NCBI RefSeq assembly: GCF_934525195.1
Contig: NZ_CAKSZA010000002.1
Coordinates: 270,174-334,173 of the forward strand
Length of the DNA stretch: 64,000 nucleotides
Reading direction: 5' to 3'
Origin: an uncultured Eubacterium sp.
Lineage (GTDB): Bacteria > Bacillota > Clostridia > Oscillospirales > Acutalibacteraceae
The notes under the pieces are model-generated. The model was not told the DNA's origin, did not search any database, and worked only from the letters and a program-made list of their open reading frames with translations. Positions 24,439 to 32,680 of the stretch are shown one piece after another (positions within the stretch are counted from its first letter, which is position 1; the number at the start of each line of letters is the position of its first letter). Position numbers and translations under genes: made by a program.

Positions 24439-24724
24439 CTGTTGAGAAAGCTTCTGAATTTCGTTTTTTTGCGAAGGAAGATGTACGATGGTACCTCGAC
24501 TGAGCAAAAAACGAAAAACGCCAAAAATGCTGTAAGTTCGACACTTACAGCATTTTTTAAACCCCACCGTCAACACTTCGTGTTGCCACCTTTACTGCGT
24601 AGACGCCCCCTTTTGTCTGCGTTGCAGACATTTCCCCCGATTAACGGGGGAATCACCTTTTAAAAAATGGGAGGCATAATTCGGTTGAATTATATTTGAC
24701 GTGTTTCAGGAGCTTTATCGACAG
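24439..24724. repeat. MITE-like element, copy A (286 bp)
   Basis: Begins CTGTTGAGAAAGCTTCTGAA and ends with the near reverse complement of that (CAGGAGCTTTATCGACAG). It is homologous, in inverted orientation, to 29679-29902. It contains a hairpin AATGCTGTAAG/CTTACAGCATT, the segment CCCCACCGTCAACACTT, and, in this copy only, about 65 extra bases with GTCTGC/GCAGAC and TTCCCCC/GGGGGAA hairpins. AATAAG flanks both ends, a possible 6-bp target duplication. No ORF of note. It fills most of the 330-base gap between pap2 and sigG. Confidence 0.78.
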
Positions 24725-24730
24725 AATAAG

Positions 24731-24753
24731 ACGAGAGACAAAATGCTTCTCGT
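24731..24753 (+). terminator. Intrinsic terminator, rightward
   Basis: ACGAGA and TCTCGT arms around an 11-base loop, followed by TTTTTATTT. It would stop transcription leaving pap2 and the repeat. Confidence 0.6.
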
Positions 24754-24759
24754 TTTTAT

Positions 24760-25530
24760 TTATTCGCTCTTTATTCTTTTAAGTGCATTCTTTTCAAGCC
24801 GTGACACCTGCGCTTGAGAAATTCCGATTTCCTCTGCGGTTTCCATTTGTGTTTTGCCCTGCATAAAACGCATATACAAAATGCGGTGTTCCCTGTCATC
24901 AAGATTTTTGAGCCTATCCCTCATTAAGATTTCATCCACCCAATCGGCATCGGTGCTGTTATCACCGATTTGGTCCATAACGAATATCGTGTCTCCGCCG
25001 TCATTATAAACAGGCTCATAGAGGCTCACAGGGTCAACAATGGCCTCAAGCGCAATCACAACATCAGCCTTTTTCATATTAAGTTCTTTGGCAATTTCAT
25101 CAACAGTCGATTCTTTGTTATATTTATTGGTCAGCATTTCCTTGACCTGCATTGCCTTATATGCCGTGTCACGAAGTGAACGGCTTACACGAATTGGGTT
25201 ATTGTCACGCAAAAAGCGGCGTATTTCCCCGATTATCATAGGTACTGCATAGGTTGAGAATCTTACGTTAAGGTCGGTATTGAAATTATCAATCGCTTTA
25301 ATCAAGCCAATGACACCGACCTGAAACAAATCGTCCATTCCCTCGCCTCTGTTGGCAAAGCGTTGAACAACGGAAAGAACAAGACGCAGATTGCCGTTAA
25401 TCAGTTCGTCCCTTGCTTTTTGGTCACCCGATTGAGCTTTTTTGAGGAGTTCGATTTTTTCGGGTTCTTTTAAAAGTTTTAACTCATTTGTGTTTATTCC
25501 GCATATTTCTACCTTGTTATAATACTGCAC
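24760..25530 (-). CDS. sigG: Sporulation sigma factor SigG
   Basis: A 256-residue sigma-70-family factor. The N-terminal NKVEICGINT is the SigG signature (it contacts the anti-sigma factor), followed by region 2 (GNLRLVLSVVQRF, DDLFQVGVIGLIKAIDNF, the FSTYAVPMIIGEIRRFLRDN stretch), region 3 with NNPIRVSRSLRD, and region 4 with the HTH near TQMETAEEIGISQAQVSRLE. SigG drives late forespore genes, so the host lineage sporulates or did. It is usually next to spoIIGA-sigE; here neither is visible within the window. Confidence 0.93.
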   Translation of the reverse strand: MQYYNKVEICGINTNELKLLKEPEKIELLKKAQSGDQKARDELINGNLRLVLSVVQRFANRGEGMDDLFQVGVIGLIKAIDNFNTDLNVRFSTYAVPMIIGEIRRFLRDNNPIRVSRSLRDTAYKAMQVKEMLTNKYNKESTVDEIAKELNMKKADVVIALEAIVDPVSLYEPVYNDGGDTIFVMDQIGDNSTDADWVDEILMRDRLKNLDDREHRILYMRFMQGKTQMETAEEIGISQAQVSRLEKNALKRIKSE

Positions 25531-25605
25531 ATAATCATCCTTTAGTTTTTATGTACAAGAATATTATTAACGCAAGGCAGCATTTTTATCCTTTAATTTA
25601 TCTTT

Positions 25606-26421
25606 TTACCATAAAATTGTTTTTTTAGTTTTTAAATCTTCAATTGCAACTTCTTCGTCAATTATTTCATTATAATTAATATCATTTTGATCTTCTTCAA
25701 ATCCAAAATAATCAAATCTTTCACCGTCGTCAATCCTTTTTGTCGGCAAATCATAATTCACAAAACAAACATTTATAGGATTTTGCCCCGGAAGAAAATA
25801 ATATTTTCCAAATTCGGATTCTATTTTTGCTGTGATTGTTTCCGTTTCTTTTAATAATGACGATAAATCTTCAAAATCGGAGCGTAAATATACAGAAATA
25901 ATTCCGTTATAAGAAGCAAATATTTCTTGGATAAGTTCCTCAATATTTTCACTTGTCCATTTTGTATTGTCTTTCTTTAGAATATTTGTAAGCACATCAT
26001 ATTCGTAATAGCCTGAACTGTACGGAGTGTGTAAAACAAGTACATCCGTAATATCGGAATTACCCGTAACATTTATTAAATACTCTTTCATATATCGGTT
26101 AATTTCTTCCAACTGGTAATCATCATAAAATTCGCCCTTGTTATATATGACCGAAAAATCTTTTTCTGTATCCTTAAAATTAACGGCAAACGGAACAAAT
26201 TCACCGGGTCTGTATAATAGAGGCCAATCGAAGAAATCGGAATCGTCTTTATAGTAGGGTAGCTTAATGCTGATAATTTTAAAATCCTTATTGTATTTCT
26301 TTTCAACATATGCAGAGGCATTATGTATTAAACAAACTAAAAATATCATAGAACATACAATTATAAATAACAACGCCGTAAGTATAATTTTTTGTATCTT
26401 TTTTCTGTTATGCTGTTTCAT
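25606..26421 (-). CDS. Membrane-anchored protein of unknown function
   Basis: A 271-residue protein that I do not recognise. A basic start (MKQHNRKKIQK) leads into one membrane helix at about residues 11-34, then about 235 probably extracytoplasmic residues rich in Asp, Glu and Tyr, with a short acidic C-terminal part (EEDQNDINYNEIIDEE). It follows AAAGGAG. It is more AT-rich than its neighbours and lies in an orphan pair with the next membrane gene, which suggests acquired DNA. Confidence 0.55.
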   Translation of the reverse strand: MKQHNRKKIQKIILTALLFIIVCSMIFLVCLIHNASAYVEKKYNKDFKIISIKLPYYKDDSDFFDWPLLYRPGEFVPFAVNFKDTEKDFSVIYNKGEFYDDYQLEEINRYMKEYLINVTGNSDITDVLVLHTPYSSGYYEYDVLTNILKKDNTKWTSENIEELIQEIFASYNGIISVYLRSDFEDLSSLLKETETITAKIESEFGKYYFLPGQNPINVCFVNYDLPTKRIDDGERFDYFGFEEDQNDINYNEIIDEEVAIEDLKTKKTILW

Positions 26422-26481
26422 ATTTTTCTCCTTTTTACAGTCAAATGTTTATTAAAATATTTTTTCTCGTCCTATTATTTT

Positions 26482-26883
26482 TTATATCGGATATTTTTTA
26501 TTCACTAACAATAAAAATGCCGAGGTAAAAAAGCCTATTGTAACAGGGTTTATTATTTGAAAAAGGTAATCTATAACAATAATTGTTTTGTTATATTTAT
26601 TTTTACACAACATAATAAAATTGATTATTATAAATGCTATCGGAAACAAGAACAAATAAACATCAAGAATTTTTGAAAGTGAAAACGAAATCGTTAACAT
26701 ACTTGAAAAAGTGGAAATTATATTGTCGCCAATAAGCAACGATATGTTGGCACGCTCTATTAAATATGTAATTATCGACAACAAATAAAAGACCAAAAAT
26801 ATAACAGATATAGAAAATGCAGTTTTCTTTTTTACATTAAAAGAGTTAATATAGTCTTTAACGCTGTATTGACCGTTTTTCAA
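26482..26883 (-). CDS. Small polytopic membrane protein of unknown function
   Basis: About 133 residues with about four hydrophobic helices (near residues 20-37, 49-70, 72-90 and 105-123). The frame can begin at GTG 26892, but that codon overlaps AGAGGTG; TTG at 26883 with a 5-base spacer is the likelier start. No family recognised. It is AT-rich and precedes the membrane-anchored orphan on the same strand. It is divergent from the XRE regulator, which may control it. Confidence 0.5.
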   Translation of the reverse strand: MKNGQYSVKDYINSFNVKKKTAFSISVIFLVFYLLSIITYLIERANISLLIGDNIISTFSSMLTISFSLSKILDVYLFLFPIAFIIINFIMLCKNKYNKTIIVIDYLFQIINPVTIGFFTSAFLLLVNKKYPI

Positions 26884-26942
26884 ATAAATCACCTCTTATA
26901 TTATTACTCTATCATAAAAATATTTAAAATAAAAGTACAAGT

Positions 26943-26957
26943 TTCGTTATTAACGAA
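26943..26957. promoter_or_regulatory. Palindrome in the divergent region, operator candidate
   Basis: TTCGTTA-T-TAACGAA, perfect 7-base arms, between the small membrane protein and the XRE gene and 18 bases upstream of the latter's -35. Confidence 0.45.
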
Positions 26958-26974
26958 CAATAAAAAGATATTTG

Positions 26975-27004
26975 TTGCATTTTGTCGAACAAGTATGATA
27001 TAAT
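26975..27004 (+). promoter_or_regulatory. Promoter of the XRE regulator gene
   Basis: TTGCAT (26975-26980), 18 bases, TATAAT (26999-27004), 26 bases before the ATG. Confidence 0.55.
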
Positions 27005-27030
27005 CTAAAAAAGAAAGGCGGTGAGCACCT

Positions 27031-27426
27031 ATGTCTTTTGGTAACGAAGACTTTTATACAAAAGAAAATCTAAAAGTAAACATCAGACGATTTAGAGAAT
27101 CGAGCAATTTTACACAAACACAGGTGGCACTGCTGATGGGAACAAACCGAACGACCTACACAAAATGGGAAAGCGGTGACTCGTTGCCAAACGCCATCCA
27201 ACTATCAAAGCTTGCGTCAATTTACGGCAAAAGGGTTGATGATTTTTATACCGATTACAATACGCTTATGGTAGGCGATTCATTGTTTGACAAGCCAAGT
27301 GGAAACGCCTTTATCAGCGATTTGACAAAGCAGGAAAAAGTATTGCTTGCAAAATACCGTATGCTCAACGACAGCGACAAAGAAATAATCAACAACTTGA
27401 TAGAAGAATTGAGAACCAAGAACTAA
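27031..27426 (+). CDS. XRE-family transcriptional regulator
   Basis: A 131-residue protein with an N-terminal helix-turn-helix of the Xre/Cro type at about residues 12-70 (IRRFRESSNFTQTQVALLMGTNRTTYTKWESG, spread over helices 1-4) and a C-terminal helical region (EKVLLAKYRMLNDSDKEIINNL) typical of small dimeric repressors of this kind. The start follows AAAGGCGGTGA. A perfect 7-base palindrome upstream could be its operator. The target may be the divergent pair of membrane genes. Confidence 0.82.
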   Translation: MSFGNEDFYTKENLKVNIRRFRESSNFTQTQVALLMGTNRTTYTKWESGDSLPNAIQLSKLASIYGKRVDDFYTDYNTLMVGDSLFDKPSGNAFISDLTKQEKVLLAKYRMLNDSDKEIINNLIEELRTKN

Positions 27427-27444
27427 GAACAAAAAATAAAAAAC

Positions 27445-27483
27445 AGCGTTGTAATATGCCAATTAACGGAACATTACAACGCT
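27445..27483. terminator. Bidirectional terminator between XRE and DacF genes
   Basis: AGCGTTGTAAT and ATTACAACGCT arms with a 17-base loop, an A-run on the left and T-run on the right; it serves two convergent genes. Confidence 0.75.
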
Positions 27484-27489
27484 TTTATT

Positions 27490-28872
27490 TTATCTTCTCG
27501 GACGAGGTGGCGGAAGATAATCATCTTCACCATAAAGTTGTTTGTCCAATTCCTCCTGCTCTCTGCGACGCTTTGCAACACGTTCTTTATCTCGACGCAG
27601 CCGTCTTACAAAGGTGACGATATACAAAATTGCAAGCAAAACAATCACGCCAAGCACTGCAAGAACAATCTTGTTTGTAAAGAATTTTTTTAGTGCATTA
27701 AGAATTTTCAAAAATGTTGAAAGTTCAACAGTTTTTGCGGCAACCAAATCAACCGTAACAATAGTTTTTTCGCCAAAGATAACATTTGCCTTGCATACAA
27801 AATCGCCCTTTGTCACAGGAGCATCAAGACTTTCGGGCGGGTCGACAGGTTCAATAATCACGTTTGAAGGGTCAAGTGTGCTCGGAACAAGAGTGGTTAT
27901 ATCATCCTTGACAACAAGCTGAACCGTGTCGGCATCCTTGCCGTTATTTACGGGAAGCTCATATGCTATATCGTTTTTACGCACAACCGTGGTATATTTG
28001 AGGGAATCAAACGCCCAATCAAAAAGAGATTTTGCATCAATGAAAGAGCATTTTGTTTTGATGCCGTCAAGCACTTCAATCGGACTGTCCATAACGATTG
28101 CAAGATAGTTATAACCGCCTTTTGAAGCCTTTGTGATTACACAATAGCCTGCCTGCTCTGTTGAGCCTGTTTTGATGCCTTGAGCGTACTGATAATAATA
28201 TGTGACATGAAATTTGTCGAGCATATAGTTGGTATGAATAAAATTCAACTTGCCGAACTTATATTGCTGGGTACTTGAAATTTTATTGAAAACTTCATTT
28301 TTCATAGCGGCAAGAGTAATCTTTGCCATATCGGACGGAGTTGTGTAATGATTTGGGTCGTGTAAACCGTCAGGATTGACAAAATTGGTGTCCTTGCAAC
28401 CGAGAGATTTAACCCAACTGTTCATCTCTTCGACAAATGCGGGAACACTTCCGCTGACAAACTCGGCAAGAACCTGGCAAGCATCACAAGCAGAGTGCAC
28501 CATAGTGAGATACAAAAGTTCCTCAATTGTGACGGTTTGACCGATTTTCAGCCCTGCAACCTGTGCACCCGTGCCATAAAGCGCCTCTATTGCACTTTTT
28601 GAAACGGTTGTTTTTTGTGACAAATCCTTAACTTTATTTAAAGTTACCATAGTTGTGACAATTTTTGTAAGAGAAGCAGGATATTTTCTTTTGTCGGCAT
28701 TTTTTTCTGCAACAACGGGATAAGAATCGTCATCAAGACTGATAAGCATATATGCATCTGCATAAATTTTTACATTTGGAGTATAAGTTGCTGCTTTTGC
28801 GGTGAAGGGAACGCAAAAAGCGGTGAGCGAAATTATAACAATGCTCATAAAAACCGAAATTAGTTTTTTCAT
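27490..28872 (-). CDS. D-alanyl-D-alanine carboxypeptidase (DacF/PBP5 family, S11)
   Basis: A 460-residue peptidoglycan carboxypeptidase that trims the terminal D-Ala. The signal peptide (about 1-26) ends AKA. The catalytic SxxK is S67-L-T-K70 and KTG is K234-T-G236. The second motif, normally Ser-x-Asn, is S127-A-C129. A beta-rich C-terminal part is followed by a membrane helix at about 400-420 and a cytoplasmic tail rich in Arg and Lys ending PPPRPRR. In the usual PBP5 layout the protein is held by an amphipathic helix, so a transmembrane anchor plus 40-residue basic tail is a variant. It may be linked to sporulation as DacF. Confidence 0.85.
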   Translation of the reverse strand: MKKLISVFMSIVIISLTAFCVPFTAKAATYTPNVKIYADAYMLISLDDDSYPVVAEKNADKRKYPASLTKIVTTMVTLNKVKDLSQKTTVSKSAIEALYGTGAQVAGLKIGQTVTIEELLYLTMVHSACDACQVLAEFVSGSVPAFVEEMNSWVKSLGCKDTNFVNPDGLHDPNHYTTPSDMAKITLAAMKNEVFNKISSTQQYKFGKLNFIHTNYMLDKFHVTYYYQYAQGIKTGSTEQAGYCVITKASKGGYNYLAIVMDSPIEVLDGIKTKCSFIDAKSLFDWAFDSLKYTTVVRKNDIAYELPVNNGKDADTVQLVVKDDITTLVPSTLDPSNVIIEPVDPPESLDAPVTKGDFVCKANVIFGEKTIVTVDLVAAKTVELSTFLKILNALKKFFTNKIVLAVLGVIVLLAILYIVTFVRRLRRDKERVAKRRREQEELDKQLYGEDDYLPPPRPRR

Positions 28873-28967
28873 ACACTTGACACCTCACTAAATAAATTAT
28901 ATTATAAATATAATAACATATCTTAAACGATAATAAAAGACTAAAATTTAATTTGAGGTAAACTTAA

Positions 28968-29642
28968 ATGGTATATATCACAGGCGACACCCACGGTGAC
29001 TTGAGCCTATTCAAAAACCCAAAGCTAAAAAAGCTGAATGATGATGACATTCTTATTATTTGCGGTGACTTCGGCTTTTTGTGGGACGGAAGCGAAAAAG
29101 AAAAAAAGGCTATTGAAACCCTTTCAAAGAAAAAATACACCATCTGCTTTGTTGACGGTGCACACGAAAATTTTGATATGCTAAACGCATACAGACCATA
29201 CAGATTTAAGGGCGGAACGGCACACAAAATCAGTCCAAACATTTTTCATCTTATGCGAGGTGAGATTTTTACATTCTGTGGCAAAACTTTCTTTTGTATG
29301 GGTGGCGGCGAAAGCGACGACATTGATATGAGGCAAGAGGGCAGAAGTTGGTGGAAAGATGAAATGCCGAATGCCGAGGAAATGAAAAACGGTGCAGATA
29401 ATCTTAAAGATGCCGATTTTCAGGTTGATTATGTTATCACCCACGAAGCACCTGCCATGGCAAAAGATTTCATCAGACTTCACACAAATTCTGCAATGAA
29501 GCAAACACCGATTAACACCTATCTGCAAGAACTGATGAAAAATGTTGAATACAATCATTGGTTCTTCGGTTCGTTACACATTGATTTGCAGATAAGCAAA
29601 AAAATGACTGCTGTATTTAATGAAATAATTAAAATAAGATAA
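28968..29642 (+). CDS. Calcineurin-like metallophosphoesterase
   Basis: A 224-residue phosphoesterase. Metal-binding motifs are GDTHGD (residues 6-11), GDFGFLWDG, and the C-terminal THEAPA and GSLHID. Single-domain members hydrolyse phosphodiesters or phosphoproteins; the substrate is not known. ATG at 28968 follows GAGGTAAAC. The gene is followed by its own terminator and then the second copy of the MITE-like repeat. Confidence 0.8.
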   Translation: MVYITGDTHGDLSLFKNPKLKKLNDDDILIICGDFGFLWDGSEKEKKAIETLSKKKYTICFVDGAHENFDMLNAYRPYRFKGGTAHKISPNIFHLMRGEIFTFCGKTFFCMGGGESDDIDMRQEGRSWWKDEMPNAEEMKNGADNLKDADFQVDYVITHEAPAMAKDFIRLHTNSAMKQTPINTYLQELMKNVEYNHWFFGSLHIDLQISKKMTAVFNEIIKIR

Positions 29643-29646
29643 AAAC

Positions 29647-29674
29647 AACGCTGTAAGGTAAAACTTACAGCGTT
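29647..29674 (+). terminator. Hairpin after the phosphoesterase gene
   Basis: AACGCTGTAAG and CTTACAGCGTT arms, 6-base loop; no T-run follows on the plus strand, but one is present on the minus strand (TTGTTTTTATC). Confidence 0.5.
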
Positions 29675-29678
29675 CAGA

Positions 29679-29902
29679 CTGTCGATAAAGTCTCTGAAAC
29701 ACGCCAAATATAATCAACCGAATTATGCCTCCTCTTTTAGCAAAAGGGGAGGTGGCAACACAAAGTGTTGACGGTGGGGTTTAAAAATGCTGTAAGTAAT
29801 GATCTTACAGCATTTATGGCGTTTTCCGTTTTTTGCTCGGGGGCGGTACCTATGTACAGCTCCCACTCGCAAGAAAACGAAATTCAGAAACTTTCTCAAC
29901 AG
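29679..29902. repeat. MITE-like element, copy B (224 bp), inverted relative to copy A
   Basis: Begins CTGTCGATAAAGTCTCTGAA and ends TTCAGAAACTTTCTCAACAG; the two ends match as imperfect inverted repeats at 17 of 20 positions. The inside matches the reverse complement of 24439-24724, including the GCTGTAAG...CTTACAGC hairpin and the CAACAC/GTGTTG segment, but lacks about 65 bases present in copy A. No target duplication is obvious. It fills the 310-base gap between the phosphoesterase and ispH-rpsA genes. Confidence 0.78.
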
Positions 29903-29918
29903 CCTCCTGCGTGTCGAA

Positions 29919-29946
29919 AAAGACCGTTTCTTGCGAAACGGTCTTT
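29919..29946 (-). terminator. Intrinsic terminator of the ABC-F...ispH-rpsA operon
   Basis: AAAGACCGTTTC, 4-base loop, GAAACGGTCTTT, then TTTCG on the minus strand, 5 bases after the stop codon. Confidence 0.85.
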
Positions 29947-29951
29947 GTTAA

Positions 29952-32033
29952 TTATTCTTCTGTTGCTTCTTCAGCTGATTCTTCAGCTTCTGCCGAATCA
30001 TCCTCTGCTGTTTCAGGCTTGTCGAGGAGTTCTTTCATTGAAAGAGAAACTCTCTTCTTATCGAAATCGATTTCAATAATCTTTGCCTTAACAACATCGC
30101 CAATCTTAAGAACATCCTGAGGAGTCTTAATTCTATCCCAAGATATTTGGCTGATGTGAATCAAACCATCAACTGTCGGAAGAATGTTTGCAAATGCACC
30201 GAATGTTGCAAATGAAACAATCTTTGCATCAACAACTGAGCCAACAGGATAATCTCTCTTGAGGATTTCCCATGGATTGTCCTCAATGTTCTTGAAACCA
30301 AGAGAAATCTTCTTTGTTTCTTCATCAAGTGACTTGATAGTAACTTCAACTACATCGCCAACATTAACAACCTCTGATGGGTGCTTAATTCTTGACCATG
30401 AAAGCTCTGAAATATGTACCATACCGTCGATACCGCCGAGATCAACAAACGCACCGTATGATGTGAGTGACTTAACAGTACCCTTAACCTTGTCGCCCTC
30501 CTTGAGAGTTGCCCAAAGTGCTTCTTGCTTTTCTTTTCTTTCAGCATCGGCAACAACCTTGATTGAGCCAACTGCTCTTCTGCGAGCAGGGTTAATGTCG
30601 ATAATCTTGAACTTAACTGTTGCATCCTTGAGAACAGAGAGTTCCTGATTGCGAGGAACACCTGTGAGTGATGCAGGAACAAATACTCTTGTACCCTTTG
30701 CTGATACAAGAACACCGCCACGGATTACAGCGGTAACCTGACCTTCGAGAATTTCATCGTTTTCCTTAGCGGCAACGATTTCGTCCCAACCCTTTACAGC
30801 GTCAAACAAACGCTTTGAGAGCTTAAGAACACCGTCTTGGTCATCTGTTTTCATAATAACAAGCTGGATTTCGTCGCCGACTGCAACTACATCTTCGCAC
30901 TTTGAGATATTGTCTGATGACAAATCGTCAAATGCAACAACGCCTGTTTGCTTTCTGCCGGGAACATCTACAAATACTTCAGTAGGAGTAATTCTTACTA
31001 CTGTACCTGTAACTACCTTGCTGTTTTCGTTTTCCTTAAAAGATTCATTAAGTAATTCTTCAAAGGATGCCTCACCATCAGCAGATGCTTTGACAGCAGG
31101 CTTTGTAGCCTTATCAGCGTTTTCTGCTGTCTCCACAACTTCTTCAGTTACGGCTGAAGTTGTTTCAACTTCCTTTTCTTTAATTTCTTCGGACATGGAT
31201 TTGAGTACCTCCTTGATTATTACCGAGGGTGTCGAAGCCCCCGCAGTTACACCAATCACATTGTACTTGCTCAAATCAAGTGAAGCAAGCTCATCCGCAG
31301 TTTCTATAAGAAAAGTGGGACAATTCGCCTCGCCTGTATCTCGCAATTTGCAAGTGTTTGATGAATGACGCCCTCCGACAACAATCATAGCATCGGAAAT
31401 TTTAGAAAGTTCCTCCGCCTCATTTTGCCTATCGGACGTTGCATTACATATTGTATCAAATATTTTACAGTTTGTACATAGTTTTTTGAATATTTTTTTG
31501 CATTTTTTTTGCTCATTTAGCGAAAAAGTTGTTTGAGCGACACAAATCACATCATTTTTTTGTGCAATTTCGTGTTTTTGTATAATTTCCGTGAGTTCTT
31601 CCTCATTCTTGAAAACATAAGAATCACTTTTGCAATAGGATTTTATGCCCAAAACTTCGGGATGATTCTTATCTCCTGCAATCAAAACAACAGTATTTTC
31701 ATCCTGTTTTTTGACGATGTTATGAATTTTAGTTACAAACGGACAGGTTGCGTTAACACAATCAACCCCCTTGCTTTCGAGTTCGTCAAGAACACTTTTT
31801 TCTACACCGTGGGTGCGAACAACAACGGTATATCCCTGCGGTGCTTGTGAAATATCATCAATAATTTTTACACCTTTGCTCTCCAAATCGGCAACAAGCT
31901 GTGCATTGTGAATAATTGGGCCGAGAGTGCAAACCTTTCTGCCCTCACCGACAAGTTCATACACAAGATTAACCGCCCTGTCAACTCCAAAACAAAAGCC
32001 CGCTGTTTTTGCAAGAATTATTTGCTTACTCAC
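29952..32033 (-). CDS. ispH-rpsA: Fused HMBPP reductase (IspH) and ribosomal protein S1
   Basis: A 693-residue fusion. Residues about 1-282 are IspH, which makes isopentenyl and dimethylallyl diphosphate in the MEP pathway; its three [4Fe-4S] ligands are C14 (GFCFGV), C97 (ATCPFV) and C196 (ICNATSDRQ). A Glu/Ala/Thr-rich linker leads to four S1 RNA-binding repeats from about residue 325 to 675 (for example GTVKSLTSYGAFVDLGGIDG), with an acidic tail. Such fusions occur in Clostridia. The start is GTG at 32033, ten bases after GGAGG, and overlaps the plsC stop by four bases. Confidence 0.93.
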   Translation of the reverse strand: MSKQIILAKTAGFCFGVDRAVNLVYELVGEGRKVCTLGPIIHNAQLVADLESKGVKIIDDISQAPQGYTVVVRTHGVEKSVLDELESKGVDCVNATCPFVTKIHNIVKKQDENTVVLIAGDKNHPEVLGIKSYCKSDSYVFKNEEELTEIIQKHEIAQKNDVICVAQTTFSLNEQKKCKKIFKKLCTNCKIFDTICNATSDRQNEAEELSKISDAMIVVGGRHSSNTCKLRDTGEANCPTFLIETADELASLDLSKYNVIGVTAGASTPSVIIKEVLKSMSEEIKEKEVETTSAVTEEVVETAENADKATKPAVKASADGEASFEELLNESFKENENSKVVTGTVVRITPTEVFVDVPGRKQTGVVAFDDLSSDNISKCEDVVAVGDEIQLVIMKTDDQDGVLKLSKRLFDAVKGWDEIVAAKENDEILEGQVTAVIRGGVLVSAKGTRVFVPASLTGVPRNQELSVLKDATVKFKIIDINPARRRAVGSIKVVADAERKEKQEALWATLKEGDKVKGTVKSLTSYGAFVDLGGIDGMVHISELSWSRIKHPSEVVNVGDVVEVTIKSLDEETKKISLGFKNIEDNPWEILKRDYPVGSVVDAKIVSFATFGAFANILPTVDGLIHISQISWDRIKTPQDVLKIGDVVKAKIIEIDFDKKRVSLSMKELLDKPETAEDDSAEAEESAEEATEE

Positions 32034-32680
32034 TTTTGTTCAGCCTCCCAAAGCTCTGTTATCTTATCCATAACCATATTGGCAGCGTTTGAAATATCAC
32101 TTCTGCCAAAATCTTCCTTGTTAAAGTTCATATCTTCAGGAGTGATGAGTTTGCCGTAAGAAACAGTAACTTTTTTGCCTGCCTTGATTTCGCCATCGCA
32201 GCAAATAGCAACAGGAAGAACGCCTGCATTGGTAGCCTTTGCGATAATGGCAACGCCCGCCTTTGCTCTTTGCGGTCTGCCACCCTTGCCTCTGATTCTC
32301 TTGCCCTCCGGACAAATAGCCATTACATGACCCTCTTGAACAATCTTTTCGCCGTATTCAATAGCAGAAGTGTCGCCCTTGCCTCTGTGAACAGGAAAAG
32401 TCTGCATATGAGTCATAAACCAAGCCAAAAGCGGATTTTCAAAAAGTTCCGCCTTGCCCATAAAGTGAAGTGTCGGCACTTCTTTCGGTGCGCCAACAAA
32501 CACGGGGTCGAGTGCGTGGGTGTGATTGATTGCCAAAATATACTTTGTTCCCTTTGGAGGGATATTTTCAAGTCCCTTGTATTCGGTGTGAAATACCATC
32601 TTGATAAAAGGCTTGAACACATTTTTTACAAAATTATATAGTTTATAGTCTTTTACGGTTGAGTAATCAAATTCTTTCAC
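32030..32680 (-). CDS. plsC: 1-acyl-sn-glycerol-3-phosphate acyltransferase (PlsC family)
   Basis: A 216-residue acyltransferase that adds the second acyl chain to make phosphatidic acid. The catalytic H53-x4-D58 (NHTHALD) and the substrate-binding CPEGKRIRG are present. The start is GTG at 32680, inside AATTCAGTGA, where it overlaps the cmk stop by four bases and follows GGAGAG. In turn its stop overlaps the ispH-rpsA start, so the three genes form one coupled transcript. Confidence 0.9.
   Translation of the reverse strand: MKEFDYSTVKDYKLYNFVKNVFKPFIKMVFHTEYKGLENIPPKGTKYILAINHTHALDPVFVGAPKEVPTLHFMGKAELFENPLLAWFMTHMQTFPVHRGKGDTSAIEYGEKIVQEGHVMAICPEGKRIRGKGGRPQRAKAGVAIIAKATNAGVLPVAICCDGEIKAGKKVTVSYGKLITPEDMNFNKEDFGRSDISNAANMVMDKITELWEAEQK

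Noticed and set aside
24439..24724. Small gene inside the MITE-like copy (frame 24442-24663)
   Set aside because: The frame is broken in copy B, has no ribosome-binding site and runs through hairpins.
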